NCBI GenBank assembly: GCA_041660045.1
Contig: JBAZXA010000002.1
Location: 62,001 to 126,000, forward strand
Direction: 5' to 3'
Origin: WM-3-3 sp041660045
GTDB taxonomy: Bacteria; Pseudomonadota; Gammaproteobacteria; Methylococcales; Methylomonadaceae
Length of the DNA: 64,000 nucleotides
Shown here: in pieces, positions 36,628-44,859 of the stretch
Numbering within the stretch: position 1 is the stretch's first letter
Layout of the letters: the number at the start of each line of letters is the position of its first letter
Notes under the pieces: generated by a model
What the model saw: the letters and a program-made list of their open reading frames with translations, nothing else
What the model was told of the DNA's origin: nothing
Database searches by the model: none
Made by a program: the position numbers and the translations under genes

Positions 36628-38433
36628 ATGATGAAACGGTTTGGTTTTTTATTGATAGTCCTAATGTGTATTCCATCTTTTGCTTCGGCTTGGTGGAATG
36701 ATGATTGGGGGTACAAGAAAAAAATTAGTTTAAATATGGAAATGCTTAAACAGGATGGTTTAAGCGTTCCCGCATCAAGCTATGCCTTAATTCGTTTGCA
36801 TACCGGTAATTTTGCATTCTTTGCTGATTTAGCTGATAAAGGTAAAGACATCCGTATGTTAGCGGGTGATGAGAAAACACCACTCAAATTCTATATTGAA
36901 AAACTAGATGTTATCAATGAACTAGCCTTGATCTGGGTAAAGTTACCTGCGGATATTGCCACAGCTGAAGAACCAGCTATATGGATGTATTACGGAAATC
37001 TAGAGGCTGTAGATGCTGAGGATGCTGCTGGTATCCATGATGACAAGCAAATTTTAGATTACCCGTTTGGTCAAGCTGCGGTAAAGGATTTAACCGCATA
37101 TGGTAATAACCCCAGTGAAGCCACATCCACCTCGGCAGAAGGTGGCTTAATCGCAGAAGCCGCGGTCTTTAATGGCAGCCAGTTAATCCGTGTACCTGCT
37201 ACACCCTCATTGCTTATGTCACCAGCTAATGGCTGGACAGTCTCAACGTGGTTAAAAATAGACCAAGCACAAACCGATAGTGTAGTGTTCCAACGCGCTG
37301 GCACTAGCGGCAATATGGTCTTAAGCATTAAGGAACTAACCCCGGTAGTTGAGGTGCTTGTAGGCGCAAAGCAAGAATTGCCCAGTCAAACTGCGTTAAC
37401 ACCAGGAACTTGGCACCATCTTGCGGTTACTGTAGGCAATGGCACAGTTACACTTTATGTTGATGGCGCGGCTGCGGGTAACCTAGCCTTGGTTACACCG
37501 GAGTTGGATGGCGAAATGACCTTAGGTGCCGATGCAACTGCTGTCCGCGGTTTGGTGGGTAGCTTAGATGAGTTTTCTGCTTACAAAATAGCCTTGGATG
37601 CAAATGCAATTAAATTTGCTGCAGCAATGCAAGGGCCTTCCTCCACTTTACTAACGTATGGTGAAGACAGTTCACCTGATGACGAAGGCGGTGGTGAAAG
37701 CTTAATCATGGGTTCCATTAAAAATGTCACCACAGATGGTTGGATAATAATAGGCATCTTGGCGATTATGTTTTTAGTAAGTTGGGTCGTGATGATCAGC
37801 AAAGCTATCGTGCTGAACCGGGTGCGGTCTGAAAACAAAAAGTTTGAAGAAGCTTATAGTCATTTATCTAGCCAAGATATAGACCAGCTCAATAGGGCAG
37901 ATACAGAAGAGGACGATGATTTTGCTGAATCGCCTTTGTTGTTGTCGTTTACAAAAACCCACGGCGCGTTCACCGGTTCTACGATTTATCGCATTTATCA
38001 TGTCGGTGTTGAAGCTATGAACCATCGCTTAAATAAATCCGCTGGCGCTGCTAGCAGCTTATTAACGGCCCAATCTATGAATGCCGTAAAAGCAACTATG
38101 GATGCCGCCTTAATTCGAGAGCTGCAAAAATTAAACTCGCAAATGGTGTTGCTAACTATCGCAATTAGTGGCGGGCCTTTTTTAGGCCTTTTAGGTACGG
38201 TTATTGGGGTAATGATTACCTTTGCGGCTATCGCAGTCAGTGGTGAGGTTAACGTTAATGCTATTGCGCCAGGTATAGCTGGTGCGTTGACCGCGACGGT
38301 TGCAGGTTTAGCCGTGGCTATCCCGTGCCTGTTCGGCTACAACTATTTGGGCGGTATGATCAAGGAAATATCGGCGGATATGCATGTATTTGTCGATGAA
38401 TTTGTTGCCAAACTATCTGAGCAACATACTTAA
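36628..38433 (+). CDS. DUF2341 / lectin-like / ExbB-type proton channel fusion protein
   Basis: A 601-residue fusion. Residues 1-21 are a signal peptide. About 22-150 match DUF2341 (WWNDDWGYKKKISLN, ... AIWMYYGN). About 150-340 look like a laminin-G/concanavalin jelly-roll (GWTVSTWLKIDQA, GTWHHLAVTVGNGTVTLYVDG, LVGSLDEFSAYKIAL). The C-terminal third is a MotA/TolQ/ExbB channel with transmembrane segments near 372-392, 505-527 and 545-567, including GLLGTVIGVMITF and PGIAGALTATVAGLAVAIP. The ExbB half would use the proton gradient with ExbD and TonB encoded next. The lectin-like half faces the periplasm. It heads an operon of five genes directly downstream of the giant exoprotein gene. Confidence 0.85.
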   Translation: MMKRFGFLLIVLMCIPSFASAWWNDDWGYKKKISLNMEMLKQDGLSVPASSYALIRLHTGNFAFFADLADKGKDIRMLAGDEKTPLKFYIEKLDVINELALIWVKLPADIATAEEPAIWMYYGNLEAVDAEDAAGIHDDKQILDYPFGQAAVKDLTAYGNNPSEATSTSAEGGLIAEAAVFNGSQLIRVPATPSLLMSPANGWTVSTWLKIDQAQTDSVVFQRAGTSGNMVLSIKELTPVVEVLVGAKQELPSQTALTPGTWHHLAVTVGNGTVTLYVDGAAAGNLALVTPELDGEMTLGADATAVRGLVGSLDEFSAYKIALDANAIKFAAAMQGPSSTLLTYGEDSSPDDEGGGESLIMGSIKNVTTDGWIIIGILAIMFLVSWVVMISKAIVLNRVRSENKKFEEAYSHLSSQDIDQLNRADTEEDDDFAESPLLLSFTKTHGAFTGSTIYRIYHVGVEAMNHRLNKSAGAASSLLTAQSMNAVKATMDAALIRELQKLNSQMVLLTIAISGGPFLGLLGTVIGVMITFAAIAVSGEVNVNAIAPGIAGALTATVAGLAVAIPCLFGYNYLGGMIKEISADMHVFVDEFVAKLSEQHT

Positions 38434-38466
38434 ATCCTTAAACAATATCATCCAGGACATCAAGTT

Positions 38467-38871
38467 ATGAAAGTACAAGACGAAAATGCAGCTTATGATG
38501 AAATTAACGTAACACCAATGCTTGATTTAGCGTATGTGTTGCTAATTGTATTTATTCTAATGACGACTGCAGCGGTGCAAGGCATACAAATTAATTTGCC
38601 CAAGGCCAGTAATACACCCAGCTTAGCTAAGCCCCAAACCAAGGCCATTACGGTAACAGCTGATGGCACGGTGTTTTTGGATACGTTTCCGGTCACTATG
38701 CAACAGTTGGAATCCACCTTATTGCAGTATAAGGCGGTTAATCCTGCACTTCCTATCGTGGTTAAAGGTGATGCTTCCGTTCAGTACAAGAGTGTGGTTG
38801 AAATCTTAGCACTACTAGGCAAATTAGAAATTACACAAGTTGGTTTGGTTACGCAAAACTTAGTCAAATAG
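38467..38871 (+). CDS. ExbD/TolR-family biopolymer transport protein
   Basis: A 134-residue inner-membrane protein with one N-terminal transmembrane helix and a periplasmic domain. The motif NVTPMLDLAYVLLIVFILM carries Asp20 inside or next to the helix, the proton-carrying residue of ExbD/TolR. The periplasmic half (AITVTADGTVFLD, PIVVKGDASVQYKSVVEIL) is the usual ExbD fold. It lies 33 bases after the DUF2341-ExbB gene and 12 before the TonB-like gene, giving a complete ExbB-ExbD-TonB set. Confidence 0.9.
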   Translation: MKVQDENAAYDEINVTPMLDLAYVLLIVFILMTTAAVQGIQINLPKASNTPSLAKPQTKAITVTADGTVFLDTFPVTMQQLESTLLQYKAVNPALPIVVKGDASVQYKSVVEILALLGKLEITQVGLVTQNLVK

Positions 38872-38883
38872 CGACTGTAAGCC

Positions 38884-39558
38884 ATGACTAAGAAAAAGCA
38901 TTTTAGGGTTTTTGTGCCCAAAATTATTATCGGTATCCTGTTAGCTGTGGCGATAGGTTATGTGATTAAGGTTATCGTTACCCTAATTAATGAGAAACCG
39001 AGTAAGGCGGAAAAAAAAATTCAGCCAATTATGTTGATGAAACCGCCGCCGCCACCGCCACCGCCGCCAAAAACCGAGCCACCGCCTGAGCCTGAAGTTA
39101 AGCAAAAAATTGAGGAGCCGACGCCAGAGCCAGAGTCTAAACCGGAACCTGAGCCTCTACCGGATGTACCTGATGAACCTGCTGGTGATACAGGCTTAGA
39201 TGCGGAAGGTACGGCTGGCTCGGATCCTTATGGGTTACAGGGTAAGCCTGGCGGAAAAGGCTTATTCGGCGGTGGCGGTGGGGCAAGCCCACAGGCTCGC
39301 TATGCCGCTTCTGTGGGTCGTAGTTTATCTGAATTCTTGTCTGAATATGATGAGATTAAACATAAAAGTTACTACGCCGTGGTTAACATTTGGCTTAATC
39401 CCGATGGTTCAGTTGCCCGTTTTGAGCTAACACGGGGCAGTAATGATCCCGATTTGGATAAATTATTAAATAAGTTATTGGCTAAGTTTAAGAAAACCGA
39501 TGAACCACCGCCAGTAGGCGTTGGTCATGTCGAATTAAAAATCAAAAACCGACTATAA
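38884..39558 (+). CDS. TonB-like energy transducer
   Basis: A 224-residue protein with a basic cytoplasmic start, one transmembrane helix (about 11-33), a Pro/Glu-rich spacer with a run of nine prolines (54-62) and further PEP-type repeats to about 100, a Gly-rich hinge (GGKGLFGGGGGASP) and a C-terminal domain (about 137-224, YYAVVNIWLNPDGSVARFELTRGS). The last part resembles TonB/TolA C-terminal domains in which a residue pattern near GSVxxxxxxxSG is typical, but the usual YP box was not seen. It probably spans the periplasm to drive the neighbouring porin or another outer-membrane protein. The CCG/CCA repeat (39043-39069) and nine A residues at 39011-39019 could be length-variable. Confidence 0.85.
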   Translation: MTKKKHFRVFVPKIIIGILLAVAIGYVIKVIVTLINEKPSKAEKKIQPIMLMKPPPPPPPPPKTEPPPEPEVKQKIEEPTPEPESKPEPEPLPDVPDEPAGDTGLDAEGTAGSDPYGLQGKPGGKGLFGGGGGASPQARYAASVGRSLSEFLSEYDEIKHKSYYAVVNIWLNPDGSVARFELTRGSNDPDLDKLLNKLLAKFKKTDEPPPVGVGHVELKIKNRL

Positions 39559-39595
39559 CGTCTGACACTTTTATTTATATTTGCAGGAAATACCT

Positions 39596-41290
39596 ATGGA
39601 GAACAAAAAGCCGCTATTGGCTGTGGCTTTGTTATGCGCAGCAGGATTTGCCCACGCGGGTGAAAAAGAGGAATTGTTAAAATTGCGCAATACAACAACC
39701 AGTCTGATTAAGCAGCTAGTCAAACAAGGCATTCTTACTGCTAAAGCCGCTGAAGAGATGATTAAGCAAGCAGAAGCTGATGCAGAGCAACAAACCGCTC
39801 AAGCCAAGGCATCTGCTAGTGCTTCAGGTAAAACTCAAGAAGCTACCGATCCTGATGAGGTTCGCGTCACTTATGTGCCAGATTTTGTAAAAGATGAAAT
39901 TCGCCAACAAGTTAGGTCTGAATTGCGTGAGGAAGTCGTTGGTGATGTTCTTGATAAGGCTAAAAAAGAACAATGGGGTTTGCCCAATGCGCTTCCTGAA
40001 TGGACGCGGCGTTTTAAGTTATCGGGCGATTTGCGGTTAAGGGAGCAGGCTCAACTATATGGACAAGTTAATCAAGCGTTCAGTTATTTTGACTTTCAGT
40101 CGATTAATAACGCAGGTGGAATTTTAACTGCTGGACAAAATGCATTTCTTAATACAACAAATGATAGAAATATTTTAAGGGAGCGTTTGCGTTTGAGTTT
40201 GGATGCGAATATTGCTGAAGGATGGAATGCAAATGTTAGGTTGGCGACTGGCAATATTCGAAACCCAACGTCTACTAACCAAGATTTAGGCAATACTGGT
40301 CAACGTTACCAATTTAATATAGACCGGGCTTATGTGAAATATGATGGCATTGATGAGAATCGCCTAAACTGGTTGTCAGTAGCTGGAGGCCGTATTCAAA
40401 ACCCTTGGTTTACGGGTGGTAGTGAATTGGTTTGGGATGAGGATTTGTCATTTGAAGGGGTGGCGGCAACAGTACGCCAACGTTTTTTTTCAGGTAGTAA
40501 TTTAGATGATGTTAGCCCTAATGCACCGGTTGTTTTTGCCACTGCGGGCGCATTCCCAATCCAAGCTTCTTCAACGCTAGGTTCGCGTACAAAATGGTTG
40601 TTTGGTGGACAAGTTGGCTTGGATTGGGGATTTTCAAATCAGAATTCATTAAAGGCCGGGTTAGCGTATTATGATTACGAAAATATAAGGGCTCGTGTCA
40701 ACAATAATACTGTTAATACTTGCGATACAAATTCGATTGAAAATACTCAATCAGTACCTCAATCCTTACAATTTGGAAATAGTCTGACGAGTATATGTAA
40801 TGAAGGCAATATTAATAACCCAGGTGGTGCTGGTGGTTTACTTGGGTTAGCTTCTGGTTTTAATATTATCAATGCTAATGTGGCTTATGATATAGCTAAT
40901 TTAGCGCCTGTACATATTAAGATCAGTGGGGATTTTGCCAAAAATGTTGGTGCAGATCGTAATGCCATCAATTTAGCAGGTAATACTAACTTTAGCGGCA
41001 CCAACGCTTGGCAGTTTAAATTAGATGCCGGCTGGCCAAAAATTGATCGACCAGGAAACTGGGGGGTTTTTGCTAGTTATAAGCGTGTAGAAAGTGATTC
41101 TGTCCTGGATGCATTTACTGATTCTGACTTTCATTTAGGCGGTACTAATGTGAGAGGTTGGACAATTGGCGGTAATTATGGCTTGGCTGAGCGGGTTTGG
41201 CTAACAGGGCGATGGTTGACGGGCAGTGTTATTACTGGCCCCACCTTTGACCTTGATGTCTTGCAAGTTGATTTGAACACCCGTTTTTAG
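39596..41290 (+). CDS. putative outer-membrane porin
   Basis: A 564-residue exported protein starting MENKKPLLAV; the ATG at 39596 has AGGAAA upstream, and a TTG at 39581 is in frame. Signal peptide 1-21 (AGFAHA). About residues 22-110 form a helical coiled coil (EEELLKLRNTTTSLIKQLV is nearby, and QEATDPDEVRVTYVPDFVK), then a beta-barrel of about 440 residues (FKLSGDLRLREQAQLYG, GWTIGGNYGLAERVWLTGRWL) ending with Phe. This layout matches the putative-porin family. It sits between the TonB-like and coiled-coil genes and is the likely outer-membrane target of the ExbB-ExbD-TonB unit, by position. Confidence 0.82.
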   Translation: MENKKPLLAVALLCAAGFAHAGEKEELLKLRNTTTSLIKQLVKQGILTAKAAEEMIKQAEADAEQQTAQAKASASASGKTQEATDPDEVRVTYVPDFVKDEIRQQVRSELREEVVGDVLDKAKKEQWGLPNALPEWTRRFKLSGDLRLREQAQLYGQVNQAFSYFDFQSINNAGGILTAGQNAFLNTTNDRNILRERLRLSLDANIAEGWNANVRLATGNIRNPTSTNQDLGNTGQRYQFNIDRAYVKYDGIDENRLNWLSVAGGRIQNPWFTGGSELVWDEDLSFEGVAATVRQRFFSGSNLDDVSPNAPVVFATAGAFPIQASSTLGSRTKWLFGGQVGLDWGFSNQNSLKAGLAYYDYENIRARVNNNTVNTCDTNSIENTQSVPQSLQFGNSLTSICNEGNINNPGGAGGLLGLASGFNIINANVAYDIANLAPVHIKISGDFAKNVGADRNAINLAGNTNFSGTNAWQFKLDAGWPKIDRPGNWGVFASYKRVESDSVLDAFTDSDFHLGGTNVRGWTIGGNYGLAERVWLTGRWLTGSVITGPTFDLDVLQVDLNTRF

Positions 41291-41300
41291 GTTGGTAGAC

Positions 41301-42041
41301 ATGAAACTAACTTCTAAATCAACCCTCTTATTGACAAGTTATATTATGGTAAGCCTCAGCATAGGGCCATGCTTTGCTGCCTCAAGAGAGGCGGCTGGCG
41401 GTAGTAACAAAATTGTTGGAAAGTTACAGGCCATGGTCAGGGATGTCACGTCTGAACGGGATCAACTTAAAGCTGAAAATGACAAGCTTAACGCTGAACT
41501 TGAAAAAGTTAAGCAAGAAAAATCAGCGGCAATATCTGCAAGTGCGGCCGTAGAAGAAAAATTAAACAGCGTGGATAATGAACTATCGGCGCAGAAAAAC
41601 AGTAATGCAGAAGTTCGTAGCAAGCTTGAACAGACCCATGCTAAGCTACTTGAAGTCATCGAAAAATATAAAATGCTTAATCAGGCTAAAAATGACTTAA
41701 GCCAGCAGTATGCAAATTTGGATAATACCCAAAAACAAACGGCGTCCGAATTGCTACAATGTGAAGACAAAAACATTAAGATGTTTGAAGCCGGCCAAGA
41801 AGTGCTTAATCGTTACGAAAATAAAGGGGTGTTTGATAGCCTTTTACAAGCTGAGCCCATGCTGCAATTGAAAAGTGTTGAAATGGAAAATTTAGTTCAG
41901 GAATATGAAGATAAACTTCGAAAACAAAAATATCAACCTAAAGCAATTGCTGCGACTGCAGCACCTGTAAATATACCCCCACAACAGCCGATAGATGAAC
42001 CTTCACAAGATAACTTGAAACCTGCTGAAGAGGCTAAGTAA
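41301..42041 (+). CDS. periplasmic coiled-coil protein of unknown function
   Basis: A 246-residue exported protein (signal peptide about 1-26, ending CFA). Residues ~35-150 are a long coiled coil (EKVKQEKSAAISASAAVEEK is an example of its Glu/Lys/Ala make-up). After it come LLQAEPMLQLKSVEMENLVQ and a Pro/Gln/Glu-rich disordered tail. The ATG at 41301 is preferred to a TTG at 41292. It begins 10 bases after the porin stop and is the last gene of the five-gene operon. I do not recognise a family; a spacer or scaffold between inner membrane and outer membrane is a guess. Confidence 0.7.
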   Translation: MKLTSKSTLLLTSYIMVSLSIGPCFAASREAAGGSNKIVGKLQAMVRDVTSERDQLKAENDKLNAELEKVKQEKSAAISASAAVEEKLNSVDNELSAQKNSNAEVRSKLEQTHAKLLEVIEKYKMLNQAKNDLSQQYANLDNTQKQTASELLQCEDKNIKMFEAGQEVLNRYENKGVFDSLLQAEPMLQLKSVEMENLVQEYEDKLRKQKYQPKAIAATAAPVNIPPQQPIDEPSQDNLKPAEEAK

Positions 42042-42100
42042 TTAAGTTTGTCTAATGTTGAGATTACTGTAAACAACTTAGGATAAAGCCCAATTAGTCT

Positions 42101-42106
42101 ATAATT
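42101..42106 (+). promoter_or_regulatory. candidate -10 box of prsT
   Basis: A perfect TATAAT lies 93 bases before the prsT ATG. The -35 region is weak. The call is based on the -10 match alone. Confidence 0.35.
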
Positions 42107-42199
42107 GGCGTAGCGCTAGACCTTAGCTTTTATTTGGCAATAAGTGTTTACCTTTCAACAGACACGGTATAAATAATTATAATTTATTAGGACTAATCA

Positions 42200-44590
42200 A
42201 TGGCTGCAATAGTATCCGCTTTAAAAAAATTGTTGGTTTTAGCACTGGTTTGCTCACTTGTTGCCTGTGGTGGTGCAGAGGGACGAAAAGCTAAGTATCT
42301 TGCAGAAGGTAAAAAATTATTTGAAGCGGGAGACTTTCAAAAGGCTCAACTTTCATTCAAAAATGTCTTACAAATCGACCCTAAAAATATTGAAGCACGT
42401 TATCAAATGGCTGAAGCATCGAGACAGCTCAATGATTTACAAGGTGCAGTGGGGCAATATTTAGCGGTGATCGGAGAAGACCCAAAGCACGTCATGGCCA
42501 GACTGAGGATGGGGCAAGTTTATTTATTGGTAAATAAAGCTGATGAAGCGGAAAAAATGGCTAAAGAAGTCCAAGCCTTAGACCCGGAAAACGTTGAAGG
42601 TATGGTGTTAATGGCGAGTGTTTTGTCATCTAAAAAAGAAACCGATACTGCCATGGCCATTTTAGGTGAAGCATTAAAAAAACAACCGGATTTTCTTTCA
42701 GCTAATCTTTTAATGGCATCGCTTACGGCTAAGACTGGAAAAGTGGATGAAGCCATTCAAATGCTGAAAAATATTAGTGAAAAAAATGCGACTGATCCAG
42801 CTCCGCTACAGTTACTTGCGCAACTTTATGCAGAAAAACAGGATACCAATAAAGTTCAAGAGACATTAGAAGCACTAGTTAAAATAAAACCAGAAAAACT
42901 AGAGTACCGGGTACGTTTAGCGCTATTCTTTACTGCAATCAACAAGCTAGATAATGCCGAAGAAGTGTTACGGCAAGCGATAAAAGATCTTCCTGGAGAT
43001 GAGAATGCAAAATTAGCGCTGATAGATTTTTTAATTAACAAACGGACAACGGAAACAGCTGTGGCTGAATTGTTGCCTATGATTGAACAAAATCCTGACA
43101 ATTATAAATTACGTTTTAAATTGGTTGATTTAGAGTTAGCCCAAAAGCAAGCTGACAAGGCTGAAGAGACACTAAAGGAAATAGTTGAGCGCGATCAAAA
43201 AGGCCCGCAATCGTTAAAGGCGAGAAATAAACTGGCTAAGCTTTATGTGGCAACAAAACGCTTGGATGAAGCGAAAGCATTGACTAAAGAAGTTATTGGC
43301 GAAAATCCTCGGGATGCAGATGCATTAACCTTAAGAGGTGAGTTTTCTTTATCAGAGCGCAAAATCCCTGAAGCGATTGGTGACTTTAGGGCTGTATTGG
43401 TCGATCAACCGCAAAATACGACTGTCCTAAAATTATTAAGCGCGGCACATTTGGTCAATAGCGAACCGCTGTTAGCACGTGAAAATATGGAAAAAGTGTT
43501 AGAGATAACACCAAAAGATGAGTCTGCCCGTTTAGATTTAGTCCGTTTATTGCTTGAAACGGGCAAACAAGATCAAGCCATGCAACAATTAGAAGCCTTA
43601 TTAAAACTTAATCCAAATAGTAAGTTAGGTTTGGAAGCTGCGTTTAAATTGCAATTGTCACAAAAACATTGGGATAAGGCGCAGGCCTTAGCGAAACGGG
43701 TACAAGATACTTATCCTGAAGAAGGTTTAGGCTACTTTTTATCTGGTCTTGGTTTTCAAGCAGAAAATAAAGTTGAAAAAAGCCTACCTGAATTTGAAAA
43801 AGCTTTAGCCAAACAACCAACAGCTATTGAACCTTTAACGCAGTTGGTTAAAAGTTATCTGGTATTAAAACAACCTGAGAAAGCGTTGGCAAAATTAAAT
43901 GAAGCGGTAAAAAAAGAACCGAAAAACTTTGTTGCCAACAATTTAACGGGCGAAGTGTATTTGAGTACGGGTAAAGTTGATGAGGCGTTAGCGGCATTTA
44001 AAAAAACAGTCTCATTAAAACCTGAGTGGCCTAACCCGTACCGTTGGATAGCAAAAATTTATCTTTCTAAATCTAATAAAGCCGATGCCATTAAAACCTA
44101 TCAAGAGGGTATAGAAAAAACCAAGGGTGCAATTGAGCTCATGAATGATCTCGCAGCTATTTACCACAGTGATGGTGAGGGCGATAAAGTCATTGCCTTA
44201 TTTGAAGAGGCGTATAAGCTAGATCCTAAACCTGAAATTGCTAATAACTTAGCCAGCTATCTGGCTGACCATGGGACTGATGCGGCCAGTCTTGAACGCG
44301 CTGCTAAATTGGCGGAACCTTTAGCACAAGCCAATAATGCAAATATGTTAGATACTGTTGGTTGGATAGCTTATAAGCAAGGCAACTACCCAAAAGCAAA
44401 AGAAGTTTTGTTAAAAGCCATAGCGTTAGATCCAGAATCGGCGGTTAATAATTATCATTTGGGCATGGTATATTTTAAAGAGAATGATAAAACTAAAGCA
44501 GTGGAACATTTAAAGAAAAGTGTTGATAAAAATATTGGTTTCTATGGTTTAGATACTGCCAAAGAAACATTGAAAACGGTAGAGAATTGA
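42200..44590 (+). CDS. prsT: PrsT-like TPR-repeat lipoprotein of the exosortase/PEP-CTERM system
   Basis: A 796-residue protein. The N-terminus has a lipoprotein signal with the lipobox LVAC, Cys22 being the lipidated residue (LVLALVCSLVACGGAEG). The rest is about 20 tetratricopeptide repeats (AEGKKLFEAGDFQKAQLSF at the start, LFEAGDFQKAQ, LDTVGWIAYKQGNYPKAKEVL and LGMVYFKENDKTKAVEHL at the end). This matches PrsT, a TPR lipoprotein found in exosortase-containing genomes, which is thought to take part in exopolysaccharide or surface-protein assembly. A terminator-like hairpin follows. It stands between the TonB-like operon and the subtilase gene. Confidence 0.88.
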   Translation: MAAIVSALKKLLVLALVCSLVACGGAEGRKAKYLAEGKKLFEAGDFQKAQLSFKNVLQIDPKNIEARYQMAEASRQLNDLQGAVGQYLAVIGEDPKHVMARLRMGQVYLLVNKADEAEKMAKEVQALDPENVEGMVLMASVLSSKKETDTAMAILGEALKKQPDFLSANLLMASLTAKTGKVDEAIQMLKNISEKNATDPAPLQLLAQLYAEKQDTNKVQETLEALVKIKPEKLEYRVRLALFFTAINKLDNAEEVLRQAIKDLPGDENAKLALIDFLINKRTTETAVAELLPMIEQNPDNYKLRFKLVDLELAQKQADKAEETLKEIVERDQKGPQSLKARNKLAKLYVATKRLDEAKALTKEVIGENPRDADALTLRGEFSLSERKIPEAIGDFRAVLVDQPQNTTVLKLLSAAHLVNSEPLLARENMEKVLEITPKDESARLDLVRLLLETGKQDQAMQQLEALLKLNPNSKLGLEAAFKLQLSQKHWDKAQALAKRVQDTYPEEGLGYFLSGLGFQAENKVEKSLPEFEKALAKQPTAIEPLTQLVKSYLVLKQPEKALAKLNEAVKKEPKNFVANNLTGEVYLSTGKVDEALAAFKKTVSLKPEWPNPYRWIAKIYLSKSNKADAIKTYQEGIEKTKGAIELMNDLAAIYHSDGEGDKVIALFEEAYKLDPKPEIANNLASYLADHGTDAASLERAAKLAEPLAQANNANMLDTVGWIAYKQGNYPKAKEVLLKAIALDPESAVNNYHLGMVYFKENDKTKAVEHLKKSVDKNIGFYGLDTAKETLKTVEN

Positions 44591-44661
44591 TCAATGCAAT
44601 ATTGAAGACCGCTTCTTTAGCAGTTATGAAATCGTAAAAAGTTTTAATTTTTTTAATTAAA

Positions 44662-44695
44662 AACGGCAGCTGTTCTTCAGATGTCGTTTTTTTTT
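44662..44695 (+). terminator. rho-independent terminator after prsT
   Basis: AACGGCA (44662-44668) pairs with TGTCGTT (44682-44688), with an inner CTG/CAG pairing and a TTCTT loop, followed by a run of T residues. It lies 71 bases after the prsT stop. Confidence 0.8.
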
Positions 44696-44859
44696 GCCGA
44701 AATAATCATCTTTTAATTAAGTTGTCATTCGTAATTGATTAAATATGCACTTATACCAATTCTTACAATTGCTCGTGTTTTCCCTATTCTACGGGGTTAG
44801 GATGAGGAGTTTAATAAGTTTGTTGGGCTTAGTTGTATTTTTTAATGCCGAGGATAGAT

